A stretch of 64,000 nt of DNA from Gluconacetobacter asukensis (GCF_014174375.1 NZ_JABEQE010000001.1:186001-250000); one strand, 5' to 3'; positions 1-9,615 are shown, counted from the stretch's first letter. Numbers and translations: made by a program. The notes: generated by a model not told the origin, from the letters alone.

Positions 1-254
1 ACATTCACCGCCAGCACCCCATGGTCGAGAACATGCGGATGCGCGCTGGTGGTACGATTGATGCAGACCAGCAGCGTCGGCGGCGCGTCCGACACGCTGC
101 ACACGGCCGTCGCGGTAAAGCCATGCCGCCCATTCTCGCCATCGGTGGTGACAATGGTCACGGCCCCGGCCAGCAGCGCCATGCCGTCGCGAAAACGCTG
201 CGCGGACTCGGCTTCAAGGGCGCCGGGCACCGGCGCCTTTACGGAAATGTTCAT
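1..254 (-). CDS. Flavin reductase domain protein (partial, C-terminus beyond window)
   Basis: The reading frame begins [11 protein letters not shown] and continues past the left edge, so only the first 84 residues are visible. It carries the conserved N-terminal part of the FMN-binding flavin reductase fold (RutF/HpaC/SnaC type), seen as [12 protein letters not shown] followed by [22 protein letters not shown]. Members reduce FMN with NAD(P)H and hand FMNH2 to a partner monooxygenase. The start at 254 has AAGGA about 10 nt upstream and lies 25 nt after the ssuD stop, so it is the last visible gene of the monooxygenase operon. It is the natural supplier of reduced flavin to the upstream SsuD and NtaA-like enzymes. 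Family assignment is confident; the exact flavin specificity is not visible. Confidence 0.85.
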   Translation of the reverse strand, partial: MNISVKAPVPGALEAESAQRFRDGMALLAGAVTIVTTDGENGRHGFTATAVCSVSDAPPTLLVCINRTTSAHPHVLDHGVLAVN

Positions 255-279
255 GTCAGGCGATCCTTCGGGTCACTGT

Positions 280-1458
280 TCACGCCGCGCGATGGCTGGC
301 GCCACCGCCGGGCCGATGATCGCCGGCAATCGTCTCGCCGAACGGCCCCATATTGCTGATCGAGGCCGCCCCCCGCACCGGATGCGCCGTCGGCAGCAGC
401 GGCAGCACCAGTTCGCCGAACTGATAGGCCTCCTCCAGGTGCGGATAGCCCGAGAAGATGAAACTATCGATGCCCAGCCTGCGATATTCGTCGATCCGCT
501 CGGCCACCGTCGCCGGATCGCCCACCAGCGCGGTGCCCGCGCCGCCGCGCACCAGCCCCACGCCCGCCCACAGGTTGGGGCTGATTTCCAGCTTGTCGCG
601 CCGGCCGCCATGCAGCGCGCTCATGCGCGCCTGCCCCACGGAATCCATCCGCGCGAACACTTTCTGCGCCTCGGCAATGGTCGCATCGTCCAGATACGAG
701 ATCAGCCGGTCCGCCTCGGCCCACGCCGCCTCGTTCGTCTCGCGCACGATCACATGCAGCCGGATGCCGAACGACACCTGACGCCCCTGCGCCTCCGCCT
801 TGCGCCGCACATGCGCGATCTTCTCGGCCACCTGTGCCGGCGGCTCGCCCCAGGTCAGGTATTTGTCGATATGCGTCGCCGCCACATCCACCGCCGCCGG
901 CGAGGACCCGCCGAAATAGAGCGGCGGCCCGTTTTCCTGAAAAGACGGGAACAGCAGACGCCCGTCCTCGATCCGGAAATGCGGCCCCTCATGATTCACC
1001 GTCTCGCCACGCAGCAGGGCGCGATAGATCTCCAGGAACTCGTCGGTGATCGCATACCGTTCGGCATGGTCGGCAAAGAACCCGTCGCCGGCATTCTCCT
1101 TCGGGTCGCCGCCGGTCACGATATTGATCAGCAGCCGGCCCTGCGAAATCCGGTCCAGCGTCGACGTCATCCGTGCCGAGAGCGTGGGCGATTGCAGCCC
1201 CGGCCGCACCGCGATCAGGAATTTCAGCCGCTCGGTGCTCGGCGCCAGCGCCGACGCCACCACCCAGCTATCCTCGCAACTGCGGCCGGTCGGGATCAGC
1301 ACCCCGTAATAGCCCAGCGAATCCGCCGCCCGCGCCACCTGCTGCAGATAGGGCAGATCGACCGGTCGCCCGCCCTTCTGCGTGCCCAGATAACGGGAAT
1401 CGCCATGCGTCGGCAGAAACCACAGGACGTTAATCTTCTCGGGGATCGCGACACTCAT
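280..1458 (-). CDS. ssuD: FMNH2-dependent alkanesulfonate monooxygenase SsuD
   Basis: This 392-aa protein is close to the usual SsuD length of about 380. It belongs to the bacterial luciferase-like (LLM) TIM-barrel family. The N-terminus [17 protein letters not shown], the [13 protein letters not shown] segment and [11 protein letters not shown] near residue 110 are typical of SsuD rather than generic LLM proteins. The enzyme cleaves C-S bonds of alkanesulfonates using FMNH2 and O2 and releases sulfite. It follows the NtaA-like gene with a single-base gap and precedes the flavin reductase. The C-terminus after about residue 370 is glycine- and alanine-rich and may be poorly ordered. No SsuABC transporter is adjacent, so the substrate may differ from simple alkanesulfonates. 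Confidence 0.88.
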   Translation of the reverse strand: MSVAIPEKINVLWFLPTHGDSRYLGTQKGGRPVDLPYLQQVARAADSLGYYGVLIPTGRSCEDSWVVASALAPSTERLKFLIAVRPGLQSPTLSARMTSTLDRISQGRLLINIVTGGDPKENAGDGFFADHAERYAITDEFLEIYRALLRGETVNHEGPHFRIEDGRLLFPSFQENGPPLYFGGSSPAAVDVAATHIDKYLTWGEPPAQVAEKIAHVRRKAEAQGRQVSFGIRLHVIVRETNEAAWAEADRLISYLDDATIAEAQKVFARMDSVGQARMSALHGGRRDKLEISPNLWAGVGLVRGGAGTALVGDPATVAERIDEYRRLGIDSFIFSGYPHLEEAYQFGELVLPLLPTAHPVRGAASISNMGPFGETIAGDHRPGGGASHRAA

Positions 1459-1459
1459 G

Positions 1460-2902
1460 TCAGGATGCCTTGTTCTGGATCAGGTCTGGAAAAAGCGGCG
1501 GTGTCGGCGTGGCCAGCGCCGCCGGGTCGCGATAGCGCCCGGCGGCATGCCGATCCGGCAGGCGGGCATGACCCGCGCCGAACAGCCGCTCGCGCAAGGT
1601 CTCGTCCGGCGCATAGGCGGTGCGATAGCGCCCGCGCGCCTGCAACTCGGGCACGATCAGGTCGATGAAATCCCGCGCGGTGTCGAAGGAATGGTACTGG
1701 CGCAGATTGATGCCATCGATGCCATCCACATCCAGCCAGGACTCGATCGCATCCGCCACCCGCCCCGGTTCGCCGGCAATGAAATAGCGCCCTTCGTCAA
1801 AGCGGCCGATCTGCTCCAGCGCGCTGCCCACCGTCTGCTCGGGCCGGAACCGCCGGCCCATATTGCCAAAACGCGCACCCTCGCGCTTCAGCACGCTCTC
1901 GATCGTGTCGTTCGGGTCATAGCTTCGCAGATCCACTTCCGACTGCGCATGGATCAGCGCGCCTTCCAGGCTGTAGAACTCCCGATAGGCCTTCAGCTTT
2001 TCCTGCGCCGCCTGCTCGGTCGGCCCGGTGATGATGCCGGCCTGCACGATAAAGCGGATATCGTCGGGCCGACGGCCAAAGGCCTGTGCCCGCCTGCGGG
2101 TGGCCGCGATGTTGCGGCGCACATCCTCGGTCGTCTGCCCGCCGATAAACACCACTTCCGCATGGCGCGCGGCATATTCCAGCCCCGCCGCCGATCCCGT
2201 CGCCTGGAACAGCACCGGCGTGCGCTGCCGCGACGGCTGCACCAGATGCGGCCCGGCCACCTGGAAATGCGCGCCATGATGATCGATGGCCCGCACCCGC
2301 GACGGATCGGTAAAGATGCCGGCCGCCCGATCGGCGACAATCGCGTCGTCGTCCCAGCTTCCTTCCCAGAGCTTGTAGAGCACATCGATATATTCGTCGG
2401 CGATCACATAGCGCTCGTCATGCGGGATCTCGTCCTCCAGCCCGAAATTCCGCGCGGCGGATTGCAGGTAGGAGGTCACGATGTTCCACCCGACGCGCCC
2501 GTTCGTCAGCACATCCAGCGTCGCCATGCGCCGCGCGAAGGCAAAGGGCGGCTCATAGGTGGTCGAAAAGGTCACGCCGAAACCGACATGTTTCGTCACC
2601 GCCGCCATCGCCGGCACCAGCATCAGCGGGTCCAGGTTCGGGATCTGCACCGCCTGTCGCAGCGCCGCCGCCGTGCCGTCGCCAAACCGGTCATAGGTCC
2701 CGACCACATCGGCCAGGAACACGGCATCGAACAGCCCGCGCTCGGCAAGCTGCGCCACCTCGGTCCAGTACGACAGTTCGGAAAAACGATGGCGGTTATT
2801 GCCGGGTGCGCGCCACATGCCATGCACGATATGGCCGACGCAGGCCATCTCGAACAGGTTGACGTGCAATTGCCGCCGCGCGGGACTTTCCTGCGTACTC
2901 AT
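1460..2902 (-). CDS. NtaA/SnaA/DszA-family flavin-dependent monooxygenase
   Basis: The 480-aa length matches the nitrilotriacetate monooxygenase component A branch of the LLM family. Markers are the N-terminal [41 protein letters not shown] near residue 45, and [10 protein letters not shown] near residue 135, which lines the flavin site. Family members include NtaA, pristinamycin SnaA and the dibenzothiophene-sulfone enzyme DszA; all use FMNH2 from a separate reductase. The start overlaps the stop of the upstream acyl-CoA-dehydrogenase-like gene as ATGA, indicating translational coupling. Co-occurrence with SsuD and a DszC/SfnB-like protein points to C-S or C-N bond cleavage, probably for sulfur acquisition. 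The substrate cannot be read from sequence. Confidence 0.85.
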   Translation of the reverse strand: MSTQESPARRQLHVNLFEMACVGHIVHGMWRAPGNNRHRFSELSYWTEVAQLAERGLFDAVFLADVVGTYDRFGDGTAAALRQAVQIPNLDPLMLVPAMAAVTKHVGFGVTFSTTYEPPFAFARRMATLDVLTNGRVGWNIVTSYLQSAARNFGLEDEIPHDERYVIADEYIDVLYKLWEGSWDDDAIVADRAAGIFTDPSRVRAIDHHGAHFQVAGPHLVQPSRQRTPVLFQATGSAAGLEYAARHAEVVFIGGQTTEDVRRNIAATRRRAQAFGRRPDDIRFIVQAGIITGPTEQAAQEKLKAYREFYSLEGALIHAQSEVDLRSYDPNDTIESVLKREGARFGNMGRRFRPEQTVGSALEQIGRFDEGRYFIAGEPGRVADAIESWLDVDGIDGINLRQYHSFDTARDFIDLIVPELQARGRYRTAYAPDETLRERLFGAGHARLPDRHAAGRYRDPAALATPTPPLFPDLIQNKAS

Positions 2903-4128
2903 GCCGTGCGCTCCGTCGTCGGCGTGGCGGCCCGCCAGATCGCATCCAGCGCCGTGCCGTTCAGTTCCAGATCTCCCAGCGCCCGCGCCCGCTGCACCGC
3001 CGGATTGTGCGAGGCCAGCACACGGGCATTGCGCCAGTGCCGGTCCAGCCCCAGCGAGGACGCGGTGGCCGAAGCCCCCCCGACCTCGAACAGGCGCGTC
3101 GTCGCCTCCAGCGTCTGCTCCAGCACGATCTGCTGCGCCTGGAAGGCGATGCGCTCCGCCTCGTCATAAAGCGGATGTTCCGTCACGCCCGCCTCCCACG
3201 CCTCGGCGCCACGCTCCAACGCGCGCGCCACATCCTCGACCAGCGCCGAGGTCGAATAGGCCAGCGCCGACAGCCGGCCCACCACCTGCTGCACCAGCGG
3301 ATCATGGCGCTGGCTGACCTTGCCCGGCACGCCGAAGGTCCGCGTGCGCGGCCGCACGAACGCCACCGCATCGCGCAGCGCCGCCCGGCTGATCCCCGCC
3401 AGCGTCGCCAGATGGAACAATTGATAATAGGCGGTCAGGAAACTGCTGCTCGGCACATGGTCAAAGGACGACCGCGCCAGGATCTGCCCGTCCGACACCG
3501 CAACCCCGTCGAAGCGCGTGGTGCCACTACCGGTCAGCCGCTGCCCGAACCCGTCCCAATCATCCTCACGCGTCACGCCGGCCGCCGTGGCCGGCACCGC
3601 CAGACGCACGCGCTCGCCCGCCTCGTCGGCCACGACGATAATCCAGTCGGCATAGAGCGTGCCGGTCGAATAATATTTGGTCCCGTCCAGCCGCCAGCCC
3701 TCGCCCTGCCGCGTCAGCGTGGTGCTGGTTCCCGTACTGTCGGTCAGCTCCGCCATCGCCGCGCCGAACAGCGCGCCATCCACGATGCGCGCGTACCAGG
3801 CCGCCGAGCGTGCCCGGTCGGGGTCGTGCCGCAATCCCTCGATAAAGGCAAAATGGGCCCGCACGATCTGCGGCAGGTTGGAATCCGCTGCCGCCAGTTC
3901 ACTCAGCAGGCGGAAAATCTCGACCAGCCCCAGGCCCGCGCCACCGGCCTCGCGCGGCACCCGCAGGGTCCCGAACCCCACCTCACGCAGCCATGCCACC
4001 GCCTCGTAGGGAAGAACGCGCCCCTGCTCACGCACCACCGCGCCCTCGGCGATCCGCGCGAACACCTCCCGCAATCCCCCCTCCGTTGAGGCGACCGGGG
4101 CCGGCGCATCCTGTGTCAATGCGTCCAT
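2899..4128 (-). CDS. Acyl-CoA-dehydrogenase-fold monooxygenase, SfnB/DszC-like
   Basis: This 409-aa protein has the acyl-CoA dehydrogenase layout: a helical N-terminal domain, a middle beta domain (ELTDSTGTSTT near residue 128, and WRLDGTKYYSTGTLYADWIIV), and a C-terminal four-helix bundle. The GTKYYSTG motif is shared with DszC and SfnB, which act as flavin-dependent S-oxygenases or sulfur-acquisition enzymes rather than true acyl-CoA dehydrogenases. It is the first gene of the minus-strand operon and faces the ABC importer across a regulatory region of about 0.4 kb. Grouping with SsuD, an NtaA/DszA-like enzyme and a flavin reductase supports the organosulfur assignment. The exact subfamily is inferred from motifs and context. 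Confidence 0.8.
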   Translation of the reverse strand: MDALTQDAPAPVASTEGGLREVFARIAEGAVVREQGRVLPYEAVAWLREVGFGTLRVPREAGGAGLGLVEIFRLLSELAAADSNLPQIVRAHFAFIEGLRHDPDRARSAAWYARIVDGALFGAAMAELTDSTGTSTTLTRQGEGWRLDGTKYYSTGTLYADWIIVVADEAGERVRLAVPATAAGVTREDDWDGFGQRLTGSGTTRFDGVAVSDGQILARSSFDHVPSSSFLTAYYQLFHLATLAGISRAALRDAVAFVRPRTRTFGVPGKVSQRHDPLVQQVVGRLSALAYSTSALVEDVARALERGAEAWEAGVTEHPLYDEAERIAFQAQQIVLEQTLEATTRLFEVGGASATASSLGLDRHWRNARVLASHNPAVQRARALGDLELNGTALDAIWRAATPTTERTA

Positions 4129-4166
4129 CGTCTTCCGGGACCTTCCGCCATAAACAACGACTTTCC

Positions 4167-4185
4167 TGCGTAATTAATCTACGCA
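4167..4185. promoter_or_regulatory. Palindrome TGCGTA-N7-TACGCA, candidate operator
   Basis: A perfect inverted repeat with 6-nt arms and a 7-nt AT-rich spacer (ATTAATC). It lies immediately downstream of the minus-strand -10 box, covering roughly +3 to +21 of the predicted transcript, a position where a bound repressor would block initiation. No regulator gene is visible next to it in the window. Confidence 0.4.
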
Positions 4186-4194
4186 TGACGGAGG

Positions 4195-4220
4195 ATTATA
4201 AACGATTCACCATGTGTCAA
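4195..4220 (-). promoter_or_regulatory. Promoter of the monooxygenase operon with 14-nt spacer
   Basis: On the minus strand there is a perfect -35 TTGACA (4220-4215) and a perfect -10 TATAAT (4200-4195), separated by only 14 nt instead of 16-18. Transcription would start near 4188, giving a leader of about 60 nt before the ATG at 4128. Perfect boxes at a poor spacing suggest that a regulator may remodel the site. This is seen directly; its activity is inferred. Confidence 0.5.
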
Positions 4221-4449
4221 TGCACATATCACGAAATCGCTATCGCCCCCGGCGATGAGGCCCATATAACAAACTGAAATATAATACTTAAATTATTCTC
4301 ATCACTTTTTATCCCGCCCCCTCCATCCCCTCCCCATCCATTTCGGATCGGCAGCGGCGCCCGGGGGCATACTCCTTGCCGCAGGACAGACACCTGCCGC
4401 CCCCATATCCCCCGCCCCAAATTACACAACAAAACATGATATATTTCAC

Positions 4450-4477
4450 TTGAGATTGCCGAATAACACGATAGAAA
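4450..4477 (+). promoter_or_regulatory. Candidate promoter of the ABC importer operon
   Basis: TTGAGA (4450-4455) and TAGAAA (4472-4477) are separated by 16 nt, matching the sigma70 consensus at 5 of 6 and 4 of 6 positions. Transcription would start near 4484. That leaves a leader of about 55 nt to the ATG at 4539 but only about 7 nt to the upstream ATG at 4491, which supports the later start. Confidence 0.4.
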
Positions 4478-4538
4478 TCGTCAAAGTCCGATGGAACTGA
4501 CGATATTGCGGGGCGGCCAAGCCCTTGGAAGCCTGTCG

Positions 4539-6194
4539 ATGCGCCCCTTGCACTCCCCCACCCTGCCACGCCGCGCATTATGGCTCGGGGCCGCCGCACT
4601 GCTGCTGGCCACGACAGGCTGCCGCCGCCACCAATCCCGCACCACGGCGCACGAACCGGTCCAGGGCGGCACCCTGATCTACGCAACCGACCGCGAGCCG
4701 ATCTGCCTCGACCCGCACGTACAGGGCGACATGCCGCAGGTTTTCCTTGCAGAACAATATCTTGACTCGCTGGTCGCGATGGACCGCTCCGGCCATATCC
4801 TGCCGTGGCTGGCCACCGACTGGACGGTGTCCGATGACGGGCGAACCTACACATTCCACCTGCGCCACGACGTCACCTTCACCGACGGCACGCCCCTGAC
4901 CGCCGAAGCCGTGCGCGCAAACCTCGACCACATGGTCGACCCGCACACCCAATCCAGCACCGCCGGCGGCTACATCAAGCAATATGCCGGCACCGACATC
5001 ATCGACACCTACACCGCCGCGGTGCACCTCAGGACACCCTATGCCGCCTTCCTCGAAGTGCTGGCACAGGGCTTCCTCGGCATCGAATCCCCCCGCGCCC
5101 TGGCCCGCCCGCGTGACGAAAACTGCCAGAATCCAGTCGGATCAGGCCCGTTCCGCATCGTGCGCTGGGACCATCAGAGCCAGATCGTCCTGGCACGCAA
5201 CCCGGCCTATCACTGGGGCCCGCCCACCGCTCTCCATACCGGCCCGGCGCGCCTGGACGGCATCGAATGGCGGATCATCCCCGAAGCCTCGGTGCGCTTC
5301 GCAGCCCTGCAGGCCGGCGAGGTCGATGTCATCGACTCCCTCCCGCCCGAAGCCGAAACCCCGGCCCAGCGCAATCCGGACCTCTGGCTGCTGATGGCCG
5401 ACCGCCCCGGCAACCCGACCAACGGCACGCTGAACATCAAGCGCGCACCATTCGACGATATCCGGGTGCGCGAGGCCTTCATCCGTTCCGCCGACATCGA
5501 CGGCGCGCTGGCCAGCGTCTTCTTCCATCACTACCGCCGCGCCGGCGGCCCGCTCAGCCCGACCACGCCGTTCTACAGCCCGGCCTTCGAGCATCACGCC
5601 GATTACGACCCCGACCGGGCGCGCGCCCTGCTGGACCAGGCCGGCTGGACCGGCCGCACCGCGGAGGGCATCCGCACCCACGACGGCCGCCCCCTGGTGG
5701 TCCATATCCCGCTCAAGGCCTCGCTCTCCGCCGCCGAACGCACGCTGTGGGAACAGGTCCAGGCCACCGCACGCGCAACCGGCTTCGACGTGAAACTGGA
5801 AAATGGCGACGACACCACGATCCTCGAACGCGAAGGGCATTGGGATTACGACGTCCGCATCGGCTACTGGAACACCAATACCGCCGACGTGCTGCGCATC
5901 GTCTTCTCCTCCGCCTTCCTCGGCGCCGCCGGCGTCGGCGGCCACCACCAGAACGAGGCCGGATTCAGCGATCCCACCTTCGACCAGGTCGTGAACGACG
6001 CCCTGCTGACCACCGACCCGGACAAGCGGCGCGCGCTCTATCTGCAAGCCCAGACGATCGCGGCACAGAACTTCCTGCAGATCACCACCTATCCGCAAAG
6101 CACCCGCCTCGCCTTGTCGCGCGCGGTGCACGACGTCCGGCTCGAACCGTCGCTGAACGTGACCAGCCTCTATGATTCATGGGTGACGCGATGA
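4539..6194 (+). CDS. ABC importer substrate-binding lipoprotein (SBP_bac_5, Dpp/Opp type)
   Basis: The protein is 551 aa from the chosen ATG, which has GGAAG about 8 nt upstream; an ATG at 4491 would add 16 residues with no ribosome-binding site. A signal peptide ends in the lipobox LATTGC, so the mature protein should be lipid-anchored at a cysteine. The body has the family-5 pattern: YATDREPICLDPH, then LATDWTVSDDGRTYTFHLR, then VTFTDGTPLTAEAVRANLDHM. This family binds peptides, opines, nickel or other small molecules. The gene leads an operon with two permeases and a fused ATPase and faces the organosulfur monooxygenase operon, so its ligand may be an organosulfur compound. That ligand is inference. 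Confidence 0.88.
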   Translation: MRPLHSPTLPRRALWLGAAALLLATTGCRRHQSRTTAHEPVQGGTLIYATDREPICLDPHVQGDMPQVFLAEQYLDSLVAMDRSGHILPWLATDWTVSDDGRTYTFHLRHDVTFTDGTPLTAEAVRANLDHMVDPHTQSSTAGGYIKQYAGTDIIDTYTAAVHLRTPYAAFLEVLAQGFLGIESPRALARPRDENCQNPVGSGPFRIVRWDHQSQIVLARNPAYHWGPPTALHTGPARLDGIEWRIIPEASVRFAALQAGEVDVIDSLPPEAETPAQRNPDLWLLMADRPGNPTNGTLNIKRAPFDDIRVREAFIRSADIDGALASVFFHHYRRAGGPLSPTTPFYSPAFEHHADYDPDRARALLDQAGWTGRTAEGIRTHDGRPLVVHIPLKASLSAAERTLWEQVQATARATGFDVKLENGDDTTILEREGHWDYDVRIGYWNTNTADVLRIVFSSAFLGAAGVGGHHQNEAGFSDPTFDQVVNDALLTTDPDKRRALYLQAQTIAAQNFLQITTYPQSTRLALSRAVHDVRLEPSLNVTSLYDSWVTR

Positions 6195-7129
6195 CCCACC
6201 TTCTCCACCGCGCGGCATGGCGCCTGCTGGGCGGCATCCTGGTGCTGCTGGCGGCGGCCAGCCTGACCTTCGCCGCCCTGCACCTCACGCCGGGCGATCC
6301 GGTCACCGCCATTCTCGGCGGCGCATCCGCCAACCCAACGCCGGAGGCCATCGCCGCCGCCCGTCACGAATACGGGCTGGATCGGCCGATCGCGGTGCAG
6401 TACGCCCTCTACATCGCCCGTATCGCGCGCGGCGACCTCGGCCAGTCCTTCTCGCAGCACATGCCGGTCATTGCAGTGCTGCGCGCCCAGGCCCCCCCGA
6501 CACTGGCGCTCATGGCGTCGTCCCTGGCCGTGGCGTGGCTGCTGGCGCTGCTCTCGGTGGTGCCCACCGCCCGGCGCGGCGTGGCCGGGGCCATCGCCTC
6601 GACGCTGGAGACGATCGGCGCCGGGCTGCCGCAATTCTGGCTCGGCATCCTGCTGCTGTGGGGCCTGGCCTTCGAATGGCGGCTGCTGCCGCCGGCCGGC
6701 AATCACGGCCTGCCGGCACTGGTTCTGCCCACCCTGTCGCTGGCCATCCCGCTGGCCGGCTTCATCGCGCAGGTCATGCGCGAATCCTTCGACCTGGCGC
6801 TGGACCAGCCTTTCATCCTCACCGCCCGCGCACGCGGGCTGGGCGATGGCGCGGTCCGGCTGCGCCACGCCCTGCGCCACGCGCTGCTGCCCTGTGTCAG
6901 CCTGTCGACCTGGGCGGTCGGCGCCCTGGTCGGCAACGCGGTCGCGATCGAGATCATCTTCTCGCGGCAGGGGCTGGGGCGCGAACTGTTCCTGTCCGTC
7001 GCCACGCACGACATGCCGCTGGTCTCGGGCATCGTCCTGTTCATCGCGCTCACCTACATCCTGGCCGGCTTCGCCGCCGACACGCTTTATGTCCTCATCG
7101 ATCCCAGACTGAAGGGAACGCGCCCATGA
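6191..7129 (+). CDS. ABC importer permease, DppB type
   Basis: This 312-aa integral membrane permease starts with an N-terminal membrane segment (LLGGILVLLAAASLTFAAL), followed by the DppB-like loop HLTPGDPVTAILGG. The BPD_transp_1 domain follows, with an ATPase-contact EAA-like stretch around FILTARARGLGDGAVRLRHALRHALLP. About six membrane helices are expected. ATG at 6191 overlaps the stop of the lipoprotein gene as ATGA; an ATG at 6179 in the same frame would add four residues. It pairs with the DppC-like subunit encoded immediately downstream. Confidence 0.88.
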   Translation: MTHLLHRAAWRLLGGILVLLAAASLTFAALHLTPGDPVTAILGGASANPTPEAIAAARHEYGLDRPIAVQYALYIARIARGDLGQSFSQHMPVIAVLRAQAPPTLALMASSLAVAWLLALLSVVPTARRGVAGAIASTLETIGAGLPQFWLGILLLWGLAFEWRLLPPAGNHGLPALVLPTLSLAIPLAGFIAQVMRESFDLALDQPFILTARARGLGDGAVRLRHALRHALLPCVSLSTWAVGALVGNAVAIEIIFSRQGLGRELFLSVATHDMPLVSGIVLFIALTYILAGFAADTLYVLIDPRLKGTRP

Positions 7130-7986
7130 CGAGCCTGTCCCTCGCCCCCTCCGTGGCCCGCCTACCATCCCGGCGCCGCCTGCCGCGCCCTGGCCAGCTT
7201 GGCCCGGCGGCTGCGATTCTCTTCCTGACGCTGCTGGCCATCGCCGCCCTGGCCCCGCACCTGCTCACCCATGCCGACCCGCTGGCCATCGCCCCGCGCG
7301 ACGCCTTCCAGGCCCCGTCGATTGCCCACCCATTTGGCACCGACCAGTCCGGCCGCGACATCCTGGCGCGGGTGATTTATGGCGCCCGGCAATCGCTGGC
7401 GCTGGGCTGCGGCGCCATCACACTGTCGCTGAGCATCGCCACCATTCTGGCCCTGATCGGCGGTCTGGGCGGCCGGATTGCCGAGCAGGCGGTACGCTGG
7501 CTGATCGATATCCTGTTCGCCTTTCCCGTACTGGTGCTGGCGCTGCTATGCACGGCCACATTGGGCAGCGGCATCGGCCCGCTGATCGTCGCCATCGGGG
7601 TGGGCAGTGCGGCAGGCTATACACGCATGGTGTTCGGCCAGGTGCTGTCGGTGCGCGACGCGGGCTATGTCGAGGCCGCGCGGGCGCTGGGCCACAGTCC
7701 GGCGCGCATCGTCGTCCGCCACATCCTGCCCAATGCCTTCCGCCCGCTGGTCGTCACCGCGACCATGGGGATCGGGCAGACCGTCGTGTGGTCGGCCGCG
7801 CTCTCCTTCCTCGGGCTGGGCGCGCCACCGCCGGCGGCGGAATGGGGCACGATGTTGTCGATGGGCCGCGATTTCATCGCCGAAGCCTGGTGGATGACCT
7901 TCTTCCCAGGCCTGGCCATCGTGCTGACCATGCTCTCCACCACCGTCGCCGGCCGCGCCCTGCAACGCGCGATCGAGGGACGCTGA
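7126..7986 (+). CDS. ABC importer permease, DppC type
   Basis: The protein is 286 aa. The start ATG overlaps the previous stop by four bases (ATGA), so I reject longer in-frame extensions reaching upstream. It has an N-terminal membrane segment, the DppC signature FGTDQSGRDILARVIYGARQS near residue 67, and the EAA-like loop GYVEAARALGHSPARIVVRHILPNA before the last helices. It forms the heterodimeric channel with the DppB-type partner. Confidence 0.88.
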   Translation: MTSLSLAPSVARLPSRRRLPRPGQLGPAAAILFLTLLAIAALAPHLLTHADPLAIAPRDAFQAPSIAHPFGTDQSGRDILARVIYGARQSLALGCGAITLSLSIATILALIGGLGGRIAEQAVRWLIDILFAFPVLVLALLCTATLGSGIGPLIVAIGVGSAAGYTRMVFGQVLSVRDAGYVEAARALGHSPARIVVRHILPNAFRPLVVTATMGIGQTVVWSAALSFLGLGAPPPAAEWGTMLSMGRDFIAEAWWMTFFPGLAIVLTMLSTTVAGRALQRAIEGR

Positions 7987-7988
7987 CC

Positions 7989-9584
7989 ATGACGCTGGAA
8001 GTCGAAAATCTCTCGGTCTCCTTCCCCACACCCACCGGCGAACATGTGGCGGTGCATGACCTGTCCTTCACCCTGCGACCGGGGCGCGTGGTGGCATTGG
8101 TCGGGGAATCCGGCTCCGGCAAGAGCGTCACCGCCCGCAGCCTGATCGGCCTCGCGGGGCCAACGGCCCGGGTCTCGGCGCAAAGATTGTCGCTGGGTGG
8201 GCAGGATCTCCGCCGCCTGTCGCCGCGCGACTGGCGCGCGCTGCGCGGCCGGGATATCGGCATGGTGTTGCAGGATGCCCTGGTGGCGCTGGACCCGCTG
8301 CGCCCCGTGGGGCGGGAAATCGCGGAATCCCTGTCCGCCCACAAATGGGGCACACGGGCTGGGCGAAACCAGCGCGTGCAGGACCTGCTGGAACAGGTCG
8401 GCATTCCCGAACCGGCACTGCGCGCCCGCCAGCGCCCCGACGAACTGTCCGGCGGCCTGCGCCAGCGTGCCCTGATCGCCAGCGCCATCGCGCTGACCCC
8501 GCCCTTGCTGATCGCGGACGAGCCGACCACGGCGCTGGACCCGTCGGTGCAGGCGCAGATCCTGCGCCTGCTGGGCCGGCTGCGCGAAGGCGGCACCGGC
8601 CTGCTGCTGATCAGCCACGATCTGGGCTTCGTCTCCCGCCTGGCCGAACATGTGATCGTGCTGCACCATGGCACGGTGGTGGAACAGGGCGAGACCGCGC
8701 GCGTCCTCGGCAGGCCCGTCCATGCCTATACACGAACCCTTCTGGACGCCGACCCGGTGCGCCACCCGCCCCGCATCACTACGCACGGCACGGGCACGCC
8801 CCCGCTGTTGACGGCCCATGATCTGTCGCTCAGCCGGCGCGGCCCAGACGGGGTGGCGCGGCGCATTCTGTCCGATGTCGGCTTCAGCCTCCATCCGGGC
8901 CGCACGCTGGGCCTGATCGGAGAATCGGGCTCGGGCAAGACCACCACCGCCCGCATTATCATGGGCCTGACCCAACCCGACACCGGGGACGTGACGTTCA
9001 AGGGTGAGCGCTGGGTCCGGGGCGGGCGGCAAGGCGTGCCGGAAGGCGCACGCCGCCCGCGCCGCCGCGCGATGGCCATGATCTATCAGGACCCGCTGGG
9101 CTCGTTCGACCCACGCTGGACGGTGCGCGAGATCCTGGCGGATGCGCTGTCGGCGGGCGGCGACCCCTCCGGTGATCGCGACCACGCCATTGCCACCCTG
9201 CTGGACCGCGTCCGCCTGCCCCCCGCCATCGCCGCGCGGCGGCCAGCCGGCCTGTCGGGCGGACAGCGCCAGCGGGTAGCGATCGCACGTGCGGTGGCGG
9301 TACGCCCGGCGCTGATCGTGTGCGACGAACCGGTCTCGGCGCTGGACGTTTCCGTGCAGGCCCAGGTACTGGACCTGCTGGAGGAATTGCAGCGCGAGCT
9401 GGGCATGGCCTATCTGTTCATCTCGCATGATCTGGGCGTCATCCGCCGGATGTGTGACGATGTGCTGGTGATGCAGGGCGGCCGGATCGTCGAAGCCGGC
9501 CCGGCGACGCAGATCCTGACGGCCCCCCGCCACGCCTTCACCCGCACCCTGCTGGACGCCGCGCAAGACCTGTCCGCCGCCTGA
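7989..9584 (+). CDS. Fused double-domain ABC importer ATPase (DppD-DppF type)
   Basis: This 531-aa protein carries two complete ATPase domains in one chain. The first has Walker A GESGSGKS (residues 39-46), signature LSGGLRQRA and Walker B LLIADEPTTALD. The second has Walker A GESGSGKTTT, signature LSGGQRQRV and Walker B LIVCDEPVSALD. Oligopeptide-type importers usually encode these as separate DppD and DppF; the fusion is a known variant (GsiA/YejF-like). It starts 2 nt after the DppC stop. The first signature has Leu in place of the usual Gln (SGGLRQR), which may be tolerated. It powers the importer from the cytoplasmic face. Confidence 0.9.
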   Translation: MTLEVENLSVSFPTPTGEHVAVHDLSFTLRPGRVVALVGESGSGKSVTARSLIGLAGPTARVSAQRLSLGGQDLRRLSPRDWRALRGRDIGMVLQDALVALDPLRPVGREIAESLSAHKWGTRAGRNQRVQDLLEQVGIPEPALRARQRPDELSGGLRQRALIASAIALTPPLLIADEPTTALDPSVQAQILRLLGRLREGGTGLLLISHDLGFVSRLAEHVIVLHHGTVVEQGETARVLGRPVHAYTRTLLDADPVRHPPRITTHGTGTPPLLTAHDLSLSRRGPDGVARRILSDVGFSLHPGRTLGLIGESGSGKTTTARIIMGLTQPDTGDVTFKGERWVRGGRQGVPEGARRPRRRAMAMIYQDPLGSFDPRWTVREILADALSAGGDPSGDRDHAIATLLDRVRLPPAIAARRPAGLSGGQRQRVAIARAVAVRPALIVCDEPVSALDVSVQAQVLDLLEELQRELGMAYLFISHDLGVIRRMCDDVLVMQGGRIVEAGPATQILTAPRHAFTRTLLDAAQDLSAA

Positions 9585-9615
9585 CCGGCGGCGTAACCGA
9601 GAAGGAACCTCCGGC

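Larger units (their letters stand above)
4129..4538. promoter_or_regulatory. Divergent intergenic region between monooxygenase and importer operons
   Basis: About 0.4 kb without a gene. The left part is AT-rich and contains the minus-strand promoter and palindrome listed separately. The middle (about 4310-4420) is C-rich on the plus strand with no recognisable signal. The right part holds a plausible plus-strand promoter at 4450-4477. A 16-codon in-frame extension of the lipoprotein gene begins at 4491 but is not favoured. Confidence 0.7.

Noticed and set aside
49-1668. Long plus-strand frames opposite the monooxygenase genes
   Set aside because: Arg/Pro/His-rich translations with no domain, and the minus-strand genes are clear family members.
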